From assembly GCA_022821275.1 (NCBI GenBank), contig JAJEDY010000100.1, positions 1 to 64,000 on the forward strand: DNA of 64,000 nt, read 5' to 3'. The DNA comes from Candidatus Latescibacterota bacterium. Its GTDB lineage: Bacteria > Latescibacterota > UBA2968. Positions 33,374 through 42,752 of the stretch are shown here, piece by piece. The notes beneath the pieces are model-generated. The model had not been told where the DNA came from and did not search any database. It saw nothing but the letters and a program-made list of their open reading frames with translations. Within the stretch, counting starts at the first letter, position 1. Every line of letters begins with the position of its first letter. The position numbers and the translations under genes were made by a program.

Positions 33374-34774
33374 TCAAAACATTTCTCGTTGCTTCCCATC
33401 GTACGCATCGTGTTGTCTGCGGCGGCGGGAAATGCGGTCTTCAACCGTATTGCGGGAAATCACCTCGTAGAGAATGGCGTGTTTGCCTTCGCGGCGGCGC
33501 AAAATGCGCCCCAGTCGCTGGACGTGTTCGCGGATCGTACTCGTTCCCGAAAGCACAACCGCGACATTGGCTTCAGGTACATTGACCCCTTCGTTGAGCA
33601 CGCGAGAAGTGACAAGTGCGAGAATGTCCCCCTCATTAAAAGCTTTGAGGATTTCCCTGCGCTCCTTTGTGCGGGTCTGGTGCGTAATGGCGGGAATGAG
33701 AAATTGTTCTGAAATATTATAAACAGTTTCGTTATCATTGGTAAAAATAAGCATGCGGTCGCGAGGATGTTTTTTTAGCAGGTCTTCCAGCACGCGCAAC
33801 TTAGCGGTTGTGCCCAGAGCGACTTTGCGATAGCGACGATAGGCGAGCATCGCCCTTCGGCCATCGCTGGAGCGAGCCGAAAGACGCACGAAATTTTGCC
33901 ATCCAGAAGCACTGCCCAAACGCAGATTCTTGGACTCCAGAAAAGCGTTGAATTGCGAACGCGCAGTTTCGTATTCGACCCGCTCCTCGGCCACCATATC
34001 GACTTCGATGCGCTCTGTATTGTACTCGGAGAGATAATCGCCAGACAGGTCGCGGATACCCTTTTCATAAACAGTTGGCCCCACGAGGTCGCGCAGCATA
34101 AGATGGCGACCATCGGGACGTTCGAGCGTGGCAGTAAGCCCCAGACGATAGGGCGCAATAGAAAGCTCTGCACCGTGGGAATAGGATTCGCCGGGCAAGT
34201 GATGGACCTCATCAAAAACGAGAAAACCAAAACGATTGCCATAGCGGTCCATGTGCATATACGCACTGTCGTAAGTCGTTACAGTGAGGTCTTCAAGCTC
34301 GTGATATCCCCCACCCAGGATGCCGATATCACAGGAAAAAGCGTCTTTGAGCAAGTCATACCACTGATTCATAAGATCAATCGTAGGCGCGACAACAAGC
34401 GTACTGCGGGCCACTTCCGCAATCCCCATCAGCGCGAGAAGCGACTTGCCCGACCCCGTGGGCAGGACAACCACGCCGCGATATTGATTTGATTGCCAGG
34501 CATCAAAGGCTTCGGCCTGATGCGGATGTGGGGTGTGTTCGCGGTTGAAATTGAGCTTGAGGCGGTTGTAGCGCGGGACCACATTTTTTATACCAACATC
34601 CCCAGCCTGTAATGCTTCGATAATATCGCGATACCGATGTGCCTGAGCGCGCCAGCGTCCCACGCGGCTATCCCATATAAACGGAGATGGCGGCTCATAG
34701 TCCGCTGGCGGATCCAGAAGAACGAGCGTGCCATCGTCGAACGCAAGGCGCATGTCGGGAGATGGAGATGGCAA
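33374..34774 (-). CDS. XPB/Rad25-like DEAD-type helicase
   Basis: A 466-residue SF2 helicase. It has an N-terminal damage-recognition-like region, Walker A PTGSGKS (105-111), the DEVH box typical of XPB (188-191) and motif III LTATLERPDG. The second motor domain has VTSRVLNEGVNVPEANV and QRLGRILRRREGKHA. The basic tail ends QHDAYDGKQREMF. XPB helicases unwind damaged DNA and in archaea pair with the Bax1 nuclease. The DUF790 gene at 22610-23842 is the likely partner. The start is uncertain: TTG at 34774 has GAGG upstream, ATG at 34753 has none. A decayed copy of its 3' end lies at 26754-26835. Confidence 0.88.
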   Translation of the reverse strand: MPSPSPDMRLAFDDGTLVLLDPPADYEPPSPFIWDSRVGRWRAQAHRYRDIIEALQAGDVGIKNVVPRYNRLKLNFNREHTPHPHQAEAFDAWQSNQYRGVVVLPTGSGKSLLALMGIAEVARSTLVVAPTIDLMNQWYDLLKDAFSCDIGILGGGYHELEDLTVTTYDSAYMHMDRYGNRFGFLVFDEVHHLPGESYSHGAELSIAPYRLGLTATLERPDGRHLMLRDLVGPTVYEKGIRDLSGDYLSEYNTERIEVDMVAEERVEYETARSQFNAFLESKNLRLGSASGWQNFVRLSARSSDGRRAMLAYRRYRKVALGTTAKLRVLEDLLKKHPRDRMLIFTNDNETVYNISEQFLIPAITHQTRTKERREILKAFNEGDILALVTSRVLNEGVNVPEANVAVVLSGTSTIREHVQRLGRILRRREGKHAILYEVISRNTVEDRISRRRRQHDAYDGKQREMF

Positions 34775-34805
34775 TATGAGTACCTCGAAGGATGGAGTAT
34801 AGATT

Positions 34806-34872
34806 TCTCACACAAAGACACGGAGACGCAAAGAGATGGGACTGGCAGGAGGTGAGAACCTGTCTCCTGCCC
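34806..34872. repeat. intergenic repeat-like sequence and hairpin between kinase and helicase genes
   Basis: 34806-34836 reads like a widely dispersed non-coding motif (TTTGCGTCTCCGTGTCTTTG on the minus strand). Next to it, GGCAGGAG (34845-34852) and CTCCTGCC (34865-34872) make a perfect 8-bp stem with a 12-base loop. No U tract follows on the minus strand, so it is more likely an RNA-stabilising hairpin than a terminator. Confidence 0.35.
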
Positions 34873-34883
34873 TTCATCTTTAA

Positions 34884-35513
34884 CTACGGTCTCGCCAACC
34901 GAATCGCGTGATCAGCAGCAGTGAGATAGGGAAACGATTGGTCGAGAAAGGCTTGGAGCAAGGTGTCTGCATTCAGATCTGATGTATCGATCTGAAATTT
35001 TTGTTTAAAAAAGGATTTGCGAAATTCTTCGTGGAATGCCTCCTGGACTTCTTCGATATCCGACTCGGGTACAAGGGGAAAATCGTGTGGATCGTCTTTC
35101 ATGCGCTGTTTGATAACCTCAGGACTGGCTGTGAGATGCACCAGAATGATATCTTTGGGCATGTCTTTTTCCCATGCCTGGGGATTTTCGACCGGGCGCG
35201 CCAGATCGGGATAGTAATAGCGTTGGCCATAGACCATTTCCTCAATGTGGAAACCCGTGAGCAAGACGTGCTGGTAATTGTGAACCAGGCGCACGTGATA
35301 AGCGATCTGAAACCGCTGAAAACGCTCTTTGATGGGCGATGGCAATTCGGCCATGGCCTTTTGATCTGCGGGATTCGTAAGGGTTTGCTGGTCGGGAACG
35401 GAAAAGTGATCGTCCATGTGATGGCGAATACCGCGCTCCATGCCCCATTTTTGAATGGCTTGAACCAGCGTGGTTTTGCCCGTGTATTCTGTACCAATTG
35501 CAATGACGCGCAT
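34884..35513 (-). CDS. P-loop nucleoside/thymidylate kinase-like protein
   Basis: A 209-residue protein that starts MRVIAIGTEYTGKTTLVQAI. The phosphate-binding loop is GTEYTGKTT and a base- or Mg-site Asp lies in HHMDDHFSVP. The LID-like stretch is QRMKDDPHDFPLV. The overall layout resembles deoxynucleoside or thymidylate kinases, but the acceptor is unknown. The ATG at 35513 is well supported by AAGGAG seven bases upstream. The frame continues to 35801 only by running into the divergent TetR gene. First gene of the set that continues with the XPB-like helicase and the methyltransferase. Confidence 0.75.
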   Translation of the reverse strand: MRVIAIGTEYTGKTTLVQAIQKWGMERGIRHHMDDHFSVPDQQTLTNPADQKAMAELPSPIKERFQRFQIAYHVRLVHNYQHVLLTGFHIEEMVYGQRYYYPDLARPVENPQAWEKDMPKDIILVHLTASPEVIKQRMKDDPHDFPLVPESDIEEVQEAFHEEFRKSFFKQKFQIDTSDLNADTLLQAFLDQSFPYLTAADHAIRLARP

Positions 35514-35648
35514 GTGAAGCTCCTTGTTGAAAAGTCGGTTTAGATAGACTATATTTAGTTTCGGAACAGCCCATATTATCAATTTACAAAACTTAAAGCA
35601 AAGCAAAAAAAGACGCAGACTTATCGAATCTATCGTAAAAGGCACACC

Positions 35649-36260
35649 ATGGGACGCACGAGCGATGCAAAAGAGCGGCTGATACAGGCTGCAATGGATT
35701 TGTTTTTTACGCGCGGTTATACCGACGTGGGCGTACAGGAATTGTGCAAAGCTGCTGGGGTAAAAAAGGGAAGTTTTTACCACTTCTTTGAAACCAAGCA
35801 AGACCTCGTGCTGGCTTCATTAGATCGATGGTGGGAGATCACACGAGAGACCGCCTGGGAGCGGGCTTTTTCATCGGAACGACCACCTCTGGAGCGGATT
35901 TCGCGTTTTTTTCAACTGGTCTATGAGCAAAATTGCCAATTTTACGAGCAGCACAAACAGCTTTGCGGATGTCCATTTGGCAACCTCGCCGTGGAAATGA
36001 GCGCGCACGAGCCGCTGATCCGCCATAAAATTGACCGTATTTTTGAGGATGTAATCGGTCGGTTGCAAAGAACACTCGACGAAGCAGTAGAAGCCAGTGA
36101 TCTGTCTCCCATGGATACGCGAGAAACAGCACTGGCATTGTGGGCGTATTACGAAGGCATTTTGATACTGGCCAAAACGCGGCAAGATCTGGATCTATTA
36201 AAACGGCTGGGACAGCGCGCCGTGCGATTTTTGCAAGTATCGCGGCGACACGTAGCCTGA
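35649..36260 (+). CDS. TetR/AcrR-family transcriptional regulator
   Basis: A 203-residue repressor. The N-terminal helix-turn-helix is RLIQAAMDLFFTRGY and VQELCKAAGVKKGSFYHFF. The C-terminal ligand domain contains QLCGCPFGNLAVEMS, typical of the subgroup with a conserved Cys in that position. It binds as a dimer to a palindromic operator, probably in the 135-bp gap shared with the divergent kinase gene. The PhyH gene starts 7 bases after its stop, so the regulator and oxygenase are co-transcribed, and the oxygenase product or substrate may be the ligand. Confidence 0.9.
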   Translation: MGRTSDAKERLIQAAMDLFFTRGYTDVGVQELCKAAGVKKGSFYHFFETKQDLVLASLDRWWEITRETAWERAFSSERPPLERISRFFQLVYEQNCQFYEQHKQLCGCPFGNLAVEMSAHEPLIRHKIDRIFEDVIGRLQRTLDEAVEASDLSPMDTRETALALWAYYEGILILAKTRQDLDLLKRLGQRAVRFLQVSRRHVA

Positions 36261-36267
36261 GGATCTT

Positions 36268-37050
36268 ATGACCCTTTCGAAACAATATCAAAAAGATGGC
36301 TTTTGCGCTATTTATGACCCGATTTTTCCAACCGCTGTCGTCAATGCCGCAATCGAAGGCATGGATGCTGTACGCGCGGGGAAATACGATACCGGACACC
36401 CGCCTGAAAACTCCCGATGGAACCCCGGCGATGATCCCAAAGCACTTTGCAAAATTGAAATGCCTCAATTTGCCAGTCACGCCATCATGGACCTGGTCTC
36501 GCATCCCGCCCTCGGCAAACTCGCCGCTGAAGTCACAGGCGCAAAAATGGTACAGGTTTGGTGGGTGCAACTGCTCTACAAACCTGTAGGCGAACCCACA
36601 GATCAACGCGTTACCAACATCGGATGGCATCAAGACCGCTACTACTGGCGAATATGGGAAGACGGCAGCGAACTCTTCACAGCGTGGGTCGCCCTCAGCA
36701 ACATCACACCCGATGCAGGACCAATGCGCTTTGTCCCCGGATCACACCGCTGGGGGCTTTTGGATATCGACTTTGGCTTTCAACAACAAGACCTCGACAC
36801 ATTGCGCAGCGGCATATCAATACCCGAACAGGCCACCTGGCGAGAAGTTCCCATGCTCCTGCCCCCCGGCGCATTGAGCCTGCACGACTGCTTCACGCTC
36901 CACGGCAGCGGACCCAACCGGTCAGATGGACCTCGTCGCAGCTTTGCCATTCACATGCGCACCGAAAACGCGCGCCCCGTCAACGACGCACGACAGGGCC
37001 TCGCCCGACACATTGATGACCTATCCAAATGCCCGGTTATTTATGGGTAA
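36268..37050 (+). CDS. phytanoyl-CoA dioxygenase (PhyH) family protein
   Basis: A 260-residue Fe(II)/2-oxoglutarate oxygenase. The HxD is H121-Q-D123 in NIGWHQDRYYW. The distal His is His212 in FTLHGSGPN, and a 2-oxoglutarate-binding Arg lies in RRSFAIHMRT. VPGSHRWG is the family's turn motif. Located 7 bases after a TetR regulator and 30 bases before fhs, which suggests one-carbon release, for example formaldehyde or formate from demethylation, as a testable link. That link is inference only. Confidence 0.86.
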   Translation: MTLSKQYQKDGFCAIYDPIFPTAVVNAAIEGMDAVRAGKYDTGHPPENSRWNPGDDPKALCKIEMPQFASHAIMDLVSHPALGKLAAEVTGAKMVQVWWVQLLYKPVGEPTDQRVTNIGWHQDRYYWRIWEDGSELFTAWVALSNITPDAGPMRFVPGSHRWGLLDIDFGFQQQDLDTLRSGISIPEQATWREVPMLLPPGALSLHDCFTLHGSGPNRSDGPRRSFAIHMRTENARPVNDARQGLARHIDDLSKCPVIYG

Positions 37051-37080
37051 AACCAATGCATCTTTGATAAGGAATCCTTT

Positions 37081-38754
37081 GTGCTACCCGATATAGAACT
37101 CGCCCGCCAAACGCAGTTGCTCCCCATCGCCGAAGTCGCCTCCAGACTGGGAATTGGCCCCGAACATCTCGAATACTACGGCCTCGCCAAAGCCAAAATC
37201 GCGCAAGAATTTTGCCAAAGCCTCGAAAACGCGCCAGCTTCTGGCAAGCTGATTCTCGTATCGGGGATCAACCCGACCCCGGCTGGCGAAGGCAAAACCA
37301 CCACCACCATTGGCCTGGGGGACGCGCTCAATCGCATCGGCAAACGCGCCACAATATGTCTTCGAGAACCCTCGCTGGGGCCTTGCTTTGGCATGAAGGG
37401 CGGCGCAACTGGCGGAGGCTATGCTCAGGTGGCACCGATGGAAGATATCAACCTGCACTTTACGGGGGATATCCACGCGGTTACCACGGCTCACAACCTG
37501 CTCGCCGCTGCACTGGACAACCACCTCCACCACGGCAACACACGCTGCATTGATCCCCGCCGCCTGGTCTGGAACCGCGTCCTGGACATGAATGATCGGG
37601 CACTGCGTAAAGTCAGCATCGGCGTGGGGGATACCGCCAGGTCCTTCCCTCGACAGTCGGGCTTCGACATTACCGTTGCCTCAGAAGTCATGGCGATTCT
37701 CTGCCTCTCCGAGTCGCCGGACGATCTCAAAGCGCGCCTCAGCCGCATCGTTGTCGGTCAGACCCACAGCGGTCAGAGCGTTTGCGCCTCAGACCTCGCA
37801 GTACACGGCGCCATGGCGGTGCTCCTCAAAGATGCGTACAAGCCCAACCTGGCACAAACCCTCGAAGGCAATCCTGCCTTGATCCACGGCGGTCCTTTTG
37901 CCAATATCGCGCACGGCTGCAATTCCATTACCGCCACCTGTCTGGCCTTGCGTCTCTCGGAATACACCGTTACCGAAGCAGGCTTTGGTGCCGATTTGGG
38001 GGCGGAAAAATTTCTCAATATCAAATGCCGTCAAAGCGGCCTGGCACCCGATCTCGTGGTGCTCGTGGCAACCGTACGCGCGCTCAAGTACCACGGCGGC
38101 GTTTCGCTTAAAAGGATCGCGCGACCCAATGTCAAAGCGGTCGAAAAGGGCATTGCAAACCTCGAAAAGCACATTGAAAATATCCGTGGCTTCGGCTTGC
38201 CCGTCATGGTGGCGATCAATGTATTCGCCGCGGATACAGACGCGGAAATCCAGTGCATTCGCGACAAGTGTGCCGCCCTGGGCGTTGGAGCCGTACCAGC
38301 CGACCACCACGCACGCGGCAGTGCCGGTGCCGAGGACCTGGCCCGAACTGCCGCGCAAGTAATTGAAAACAACGCCAGCGATTTCAAGTTGCTCTATCCA
38401 AACGACATGCGGCTGTGGGACAAGGTGCGTACTATCGCGCAAAAAATTTACGGCGCCGACGACATCAGGGGCGGCGAGATGCTGAGGGATAAGTGCAGAC
38501 AGTTGGAAGATGAGGGCTATGGACACTTGCCGATATGTATCGCCAAGACGCAGTATTCGTTTTCGACCAATCCCAACCTCAGGGGACGGCCACGCGGCTT
38601 TGATGTACCGGTCCGAGATATCAAGGTCTCCGCCGGGGCCGGTTTTGTGGTCGTGCTGACCGGGGATATCATGACAATGCCCGGCCTGCCCAAAAAACCC
38701 TCGGCCGAGACGATAGATTTTGACGATGCGGGCAATATCAAAGGACTCTTTTAA
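37081..38754 (+). CDS. fhs: formate--tetrahydrofolate ligase
   Basis: A full-length, 557-residue enzyme that makes 10-formyltetrahydrofolate from formate, ATP and THF. The P-loop is [18 protein letters not shown] (about 66-83). Family blocks include [23 protein letters not shown] (shown in part as [14 protein letters not shown]), [19 protein letters not shown] and the end [19 protein letters not shown]. The start is GTG at 37081 with AAGGA upstream. It follows the PhyH gene by 30 bases on the same strand. Confidence 0.95.
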   Translation: MLPDIELARQTQLLPIAEVASRLGIGPEHLEYYGLAKAKIAQEFCQSLENAPASGKLILVSGINPTPAGEGKTTTTIGLGDALNRIGKRATICLREPSLGPCFGMKGGATGGGYAQVAPMEDINLHFTGDIHAVTTAHNLLAAALDNHLHHGNTRCIDPRRLVWNRVLDMNDRALRKVSIGVGDTARSFPRQSGFDITVASEVMAILCLSESPDDLKARLSRIVVGQTHSGQSVCASDLAVHGAMAVLLKDAYKPNLAQTLEGNPALIHGGPFANIAHGCNSITATCLALRLSEYTVTEAGFGADLGAEKFLNIKCRQSGLAPDLVVLVATVRALKYHGGVSLKRIARPNVKAVEKGIANLEKHIENIRGFGLPVMVAINVFAADTDAEIQCIRDKCAALGVGAVPADHHARGSAGAEDLARTAAQVIENNASDFKLLYPNDMRLWDKVRTIAQKIYGADDIRGGEMLRDKCRQLEDEGYGHLPICIAKTQYSFSTNPNLRGRPRGFDVPVRDIKVSAGAGFVVVLTGDIMTMPGLPKKPSAETIDFDDAGNIKGLF

Positions 38755-38787
38755 TTCGTTTCAAATTGTACCAGGCAAGGAGCACCT

Positions 38788-40335
38788 ATGAGCAACCTCT
38801 ATCTCGGACTCGACGCCAGCACACAGAGCTTGAGTGCCATCATCATAGACATCGACACCCGCAAAGTCGTGTACGACGTCTCTTTAAACTACGACGAAAC
38901 ACTACCACACTATGGCACTCAAAATGGCGTCCTCGACCATCCCGACCCCAAAATTGTTCACTCGCCACCTCTCATGTGGGCCGAAGCCCTCGATGTACTT
39001 TTTAAAAAAATGAAAACCGAGGGCATACCCCTCGGCAATATCCGGGCCATCTCTGGCTCGGGGCAACAACATGGCTCTGTCTATCTCAAAACCGCGGATA
39101 TCTTATCCAATCTCAATCCCTCAGAATCCCTCGTAGAAAACCTCGAAGGGATATTCTCCCGCGACACATCTCCCATCTGGATGGATTCCTCTACCCGCGC
39201 CGAATGCGATGAAATTTGCGACGCCCTCAGCGGCCTTCAAGCCACAGCCAGCGCCACGGGATCCACCACCTTTGAGCGTTTTACGGGGCCACAGATACGC
39301 AAATTCTACAAAACACAACCCGATGCTTATAACAACACCGCACACATCATGCTCGTCTCATCCTTCATGGCCTCTCTGATCGCGGGCAAAGTTGCCCCCA
39401 TCGATCACGGCGATGGCGCGGGCATGAACCTGATGGACATTCAGACCCGAACCTATCATGCTGCCGCGCTCGAAGCCACAGCTCCCGATCTATCCCATCG
39501 TCTGCCTTCCCTCGCAGAATCCCGCGCGATTATCGGCACAGTGAACCCCTACTTCGTCGATAAATACGGCGTCAATCCCAATGCACAGGCGCTCGTCTGG
39601 TCCGGTGACAATCCCAACAGCGTCATCGGCCTCGGTCTTATCCGCGAGGGCCTCGTCGCCATCTCACTCGGCACCAGCGACACCTACTTTGGCACAATGA
39701 AAAATTGCCAGACCGACCCGCGCGGCGAAGGTCACGTCTTCGTCTCACCCACTGGTGACTACATGACCCTTATCTGTTTCAAAAACGGCTCCCTCGCCCG
39801 CGAAGCCGTACGCAAATCTCATGGTCTGGACTGGAACGGTTTTTCCCATGCACTCCAATCCACCCCCCCGGGCAATCATGGCAAAATCATGCTTCCCTAT
39901 TTTGAACCCGAAATCATGCCCAATGTCCTCAATCCCGGCGCACACCGATTTGACCTCGACGAACAGGACGCCGCTGGCAATTGCCGCGCAGTTGTCGAGG
40001 CGCAAATGATGTCCATGCGCCTTCACTCAGAATGGATGGGCGTGCGTCCTTCAGCCATCTACGTCACAGGCGGTGCATCGGTCAATCCCGAAATCCTTCA
40101 AATCATGGCCGATGTGCAAAACTGTCCCGTTCATCAATTTGAAGTCACCAACAGCGCGGCTCTCGGCGCCGCACTCCGCGCCGCACAGGCGCACCTCAAC
40201 ACCACCTGGGAAGACATCAGCAAGGGCATCGCCGAATCCATCTCCGGCTCTGCCATCACCCCAACCAACACCGCAGTGTACGACGAACTGGTGAAAAAAT
40301 ATGCCGAATGCGAACAAATCGCGCTCAACAAATAA
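38788..40335 (+). CDS. FGGY-family carbohydrate kinase (xylulokinase-like)
   Basis: A 515-residue sugar kinase. It starts YLGLDASTQSLSAIIID (phosphate 1 region), has SGSGQQHGSVYL (sugar-binding signature) and WMDSSTRAEC. The second domain has AISLGTSDTYFG and AIYVTGGASVNPE. Catalytic Asp lies in DHGDGAGMNL. The QQHG motif is like xylulokinase, but the chain is a little longer and the exact sugar is not certain. AAGGAGC precedes ATG. It ends 3 bases from the stop of the convergent nitrilase gene. Confidence 0.88.
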   Translation: MSNLYLGLDASTQSLSAIIIDIDTRKVVYDVSLNYDETLPHYGTQNGVLDHPDPKIVHSPPLMWAEALDVLFKKMKTEGIPLGNIRAISGSGQQHGSVYLKTADILSNLNPSESLVENLEGIFSRDTSPIWMDSSTRAECDEICDALSGLQATASATGSTTFERFTGPQIRKFYKTQPDAYNNTAHIMLVSSFMASLIAGKVAPIDHGDGAGMNLMDIQTRTYHAAALEATAPDLSHRLPSLAESRAIIGTVNPYFVDKYGVNPNAQALVWSGDNPNSVIGLGLIREGLVAISLGTSDTYFGTMKNCQTDPRGEGHVFVSPTGDYMTLICFKNGSLAREAVRKSHGLDWNGFSHALQSTPPGNHGKIMLPYFEPEIMPNVLNPGAHRFDLDEQDAAGNCRAVVEAQMMSMRLHSEWMGVRPSAIYVTGGASVNPEILQIMADVQNCPVHQFEVTNSAALGAALRAAQAHLNTTWEDISKGIAESISGSAITPTNTAVYDELVKKYAECEQIALNK

Positions 40336-40338
40336 TTC

Positions 40339-41661
40339 TCAATACGCCTCAGCCTTCAAGGTCCCCGCGTTCTCTTCATCGACAAAAGCGCGATAGGTAT
40401 GTGGTCGTCGCTGCATCCAGTTAATCCCGCGAAAGCACCCGCGACTCTTTGGCATGAATCCATCCACGAGATTCACCTCAGCGGTCACAAACCGTTCACT
40501 GCCATCATTCCATGCCAGCACATGCCCGGTGCGATCAATAATACAACTGCCCTCCGCGCGATTTACCGCCACCACCATACACAACTGATTGTCCAGTGCC
40601 CGCGTCTGCATAATCCCGCGAAAGCGCTCGGGATCCCATGTGTGATCTTCTGGATGCCACGCGCGGTGATCACCCATAATTGGCAACAACAAAAAATCCG
40701 CGCCATTTAATCCGATCATCCGCGACGACTCAGCCGCCGAAGAATCCATACAAATATTGCACCCAATCCGTCCGATCTCTGTATCGAATACGGGAAAATC
40801 ATCACCCGGCAAAATACCCGAATCCATCTCGCCACCCACCGCCAGATGCACCTTGCGATATTTGCCATCCACGCCGCCATCGGGCGCGAACAACACGGCT
40901 GTATTGTGAACGGCATCGCCATCTCGTTCAATCACACCCAACAGCACATATACGCCATAATCGCGCGCAACATCCGCAAACGGCTCCGCCTCGGGTCCCG
41001 GCACGGGCACTGCCAGTTCCAATGGACTCCCTTTAATCCCGTATTGCAATGCGATCTCGGGCAATACAATCAAATCGGGTTTTTCTTTTTCACATATCTC
41101 CTGGCACAAAGACAAATAAAGATCGACATTGTCCCGAATCGACTCAAACCGACGGTCGCGATCTTCTCGCCGTCCCGTCGCGACACAAATTTTCACGGGT
41201 TTGTATGATTCCGCCACTTCGGTTGCGATCACTTTGGGCAATTGCCATTCGGATGATCCTTTAACCGACCAGCGAAACGTATAGCGCACGGTCAAATGTT
41301 CGGCATCTTCCGGGGCAGTGAGACGCCGTGAAAATTGCACAGTGTCGCCATTCCATTCGGGAAGGAGATAATCCCAGGACAAAACTTCGCCGCGCCGCCC
41401 ACTGTCCCGATCCAGGTGGCCCCAATACGCCTCACAGCGCAAAACATCGCGTGCCGTATCCACATCGCGAAACTGCGACTGGGCAACGATCTCATATATT
41501 TTGCCAGCCTCAACACCCGAATACGCGACCTGCCATCCACCAATACAGGTGCGCGTCCCATTTGCGGCAATTGCCAGTGTATCTCCACTGCGTTCTGTCA
41601 ATGGCGCGGCGGTCGGATGCGGCGCCCAGGGTTCAATAGACTCCAGTTGTAACTCTGACAT
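40339..41661 (-). CDS. carbon-nitrogen hydrolase (nitrilase superfamily) with N-terminal beta domain
   Basis: A 440-residue protein with two parts. The first 150 residues look like a beta-sandwich, perhaps carbohydrate-binding-like, with no family I can name. Residues 150-430 are a nitrilase fold with the Glu-Lys-Cys triad in IVLPEIAL, DGKYRKVHL and GCNICMDSS. Members hydrolyse amides or N-carbamoyl compounds. The fusion of a sandwich domain to a nitrilase is less common. No signal peptide. It lies 38 bases downstream of a PhyH gene on the same strand, so the two probably act on one pathway. Confidence 0.85.
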   Translation of the reverse strand: MSELQLESIEPWAPHPTAAPLTERSGDTLAIAANGTRTCIGGWQVAYSGVEAGKIYEIVAQSQFRDVDTARDVLRCEAYWGHLDRDSGRRGEVLSWDYLLPEWNGDTVQFSRRLTAPEDAEHLTVRYTFRWSVKGSSEWQLPKVIATEVAESYKPVKICVATGRREDRDRRFESIRDNVDLYLSLCQEICEKEKPDLIVLPEIALQYGIKGSPLELAVPVPGPEAEPFADVARDYGVYVLLGVIERDGDAVHNTAVLFAPDGGVDGKYRKVHLAVGGEMDSGILPGDDFPVFDTEIGRIGCNICMDSSAAESSRMIGLNGADFLLLPIMGDHRAWHPEDHTWDPERFRGIMQTRALDNQLCMVVAVNRAEGSCIIDRTGHVLAWNDGSERFVTAEVNLVDGFMPKSRGCFRGINWMQRRPHTYRAFVDEENAGTLKAEAY

Positions 41662-41699
41662 GGTATGCCTCCTTTTATATTATCCCAAACCTCGGACTA

Positions 41700-42545
41700 T
41701 TATTCGATCCAGTGACGGTACAAAGGCTTCACATCTTCCGGCAACCCGTCGTACACCTCTTTTTGCAATGGCATAGATTCGTAATTCTTCCCACCTGTCT
41801 CCACCACCATCATCTCGTGCTCGGGTTTGCCGATATGCGACGGATTCAAATTCAACCACCACGGGGCATAGCGCACAATCAATGCCACGCGCGGTTGATC
41901 ACTCTGATTTGATGCCACTGCATGCCACAAACGACTATCGTAAATCAGCACACTGCCCGCTGCGCCCTTCACCTGCATCTCGGAGGGATACGGCGCATCC
42001 TGATCCACATCGTCCATCCCACCTGAGGCCGGATTATCGAGCCATCGATGACTGCCCGGCACGAGAAATGTCCCGCCGTTTTGCTCATTAAACGCCGTCA
42101 ACATCCATATAGACGACAAATGCAATAACGCATCGGGATACGGCGAGGGAATATGCGATGCATTGGTGGCATTATACGGCCAATCCGCGTGCCAGTACCC
42201 CCTTTCATTGCCCGGATAATTGATCACACAATCGGTGCAAGAAACGCGCGCATAAGGTCCAAACAGCGCATCCACCACATCCATCATCTTTCGACTTGCC
42301 AGATAAGGAGCGAAAACCTGCGTCTCATTAATCACCTGCCGCAAACTCGCCACACCTTCTGCACCAACGCGATGTCCCCGCGCCCGGGTTGCGGCCAGTG
42401 CCGCCTCAGACTCCGCGTGTTTTTGCGCCTGTGCTGTCACTATGGCTTGCCGCACGGCATCCACTTCATCTTCGGGAATCACGTTTTCAACCACGTAAAA
42501 CCCATCGCGTTTGAGTTTTTCAAGGATATGAGAAACGGATATCAT
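41700..42545 (-). CDS. phytanoyl-CoA dioxygenase (PhyH) family protein
   Basis: A 281-residue Fe(II)/2-oxoglutarate oxygenase, the third in this window. HxD is H119-A-D121 in GYWHADWPYN. The distal His is His208 in YDSRLWHAVASN, and the Arg in RVALIVRYAP would bind 2-oxoglutarate. FLVPGSHRWLD is typical. The N-terminus carries an Ala/Glu-rich helix (residues 30-55). It is the first gene of a two-gene unit with the nitrilase and lies divergently from the sigma-54 envelope operon. Substrate unknown. Confidence 0.86.
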   Translation of the reverse strand: MISVSHILEKLKRDGFYVVENVIPEDEVDAVRQAIVTAQAQKHAESEAALAATRARGHRVGAEGVASLRQVINETQVFAPYLASRKMMDVVDALFGPYARVSCTDCVINYPGNERGYWHADWPYNATNASHIPSPYPDALLHLSSIWMLTAFNEQNGGTFLVPGSHRWLDNPASGGMDDVDQDAPYPSEMQVKGAAGSVLIYDSRLWHAVASNQSDQPRVALIVRYAPWWLNLNPSHIGKPEHEMMVVETGGKNYESMPLQKEVYDGLPEDVKPLYRHWIE

Positions 42546-42619
42546 TTACACCCTCCAGAATATTATTCCGCAATACTGTTGCAAAAAAGATACACATGTC
42601 GTATTGTTTCACAGAATGC

Positions 42620-42637
42620 ATACTTAATTTCAAGTAT
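42620..42637 (+). promoter_or_regulatory. inverted repeat about 100 bp upstream of the sigma-54 promoter
   Basis: ATACTT (42620-42625) and AAGTAT (42632-42637) are perfect inverted half-sites separated by six bases. The distance to the predicted start of transcription (about 42728) is near 100 bases, where enhancer sites for NtrC-family activators usually lie. A candidate binding site for the activator encoded at 46107-47468. Confidence 0.4.
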
Positions 42638-42701
42638 TAGATATACGCACAACTCTTTATTTTTTCAAATTTTATTTTTTTCCTCAAAAGACCCCTGACA
42701 T

Positions 42702-42718
42702 AGGCACGGTTTTTGCAT
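42702..42718 (+). promoter_or_regulatory. near-consensus sigma-54 promoter
   Basis: GGCACGGTTTTTGCAT fits the sigma-54 consensus TGGCACG-N4-TTGCA except for one flanking base. GG (42703-42704) and GC (42715-42716) are exactly ten bases apart, as required. The predicted start of transcription is about 42728, 25 bases before the Omp85-like gene. The operon it heads encodes an NtrC-family activator with GAFTGA, the partner that sigma-54 needs. Confidence 0.7.
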
Positions 42719-42752
42719 ACTTGTATCCAAAAACCACAAGAGTGCTGCCATC

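Noticed and set aside
35514-35801. N-terminal extension of the P-loop kinase to 35801
   Set aside because: It would overlap the divergent TetR gene and its promoter, while a good ribosome site precedes the ATG at 35513, directly before the P-loop.
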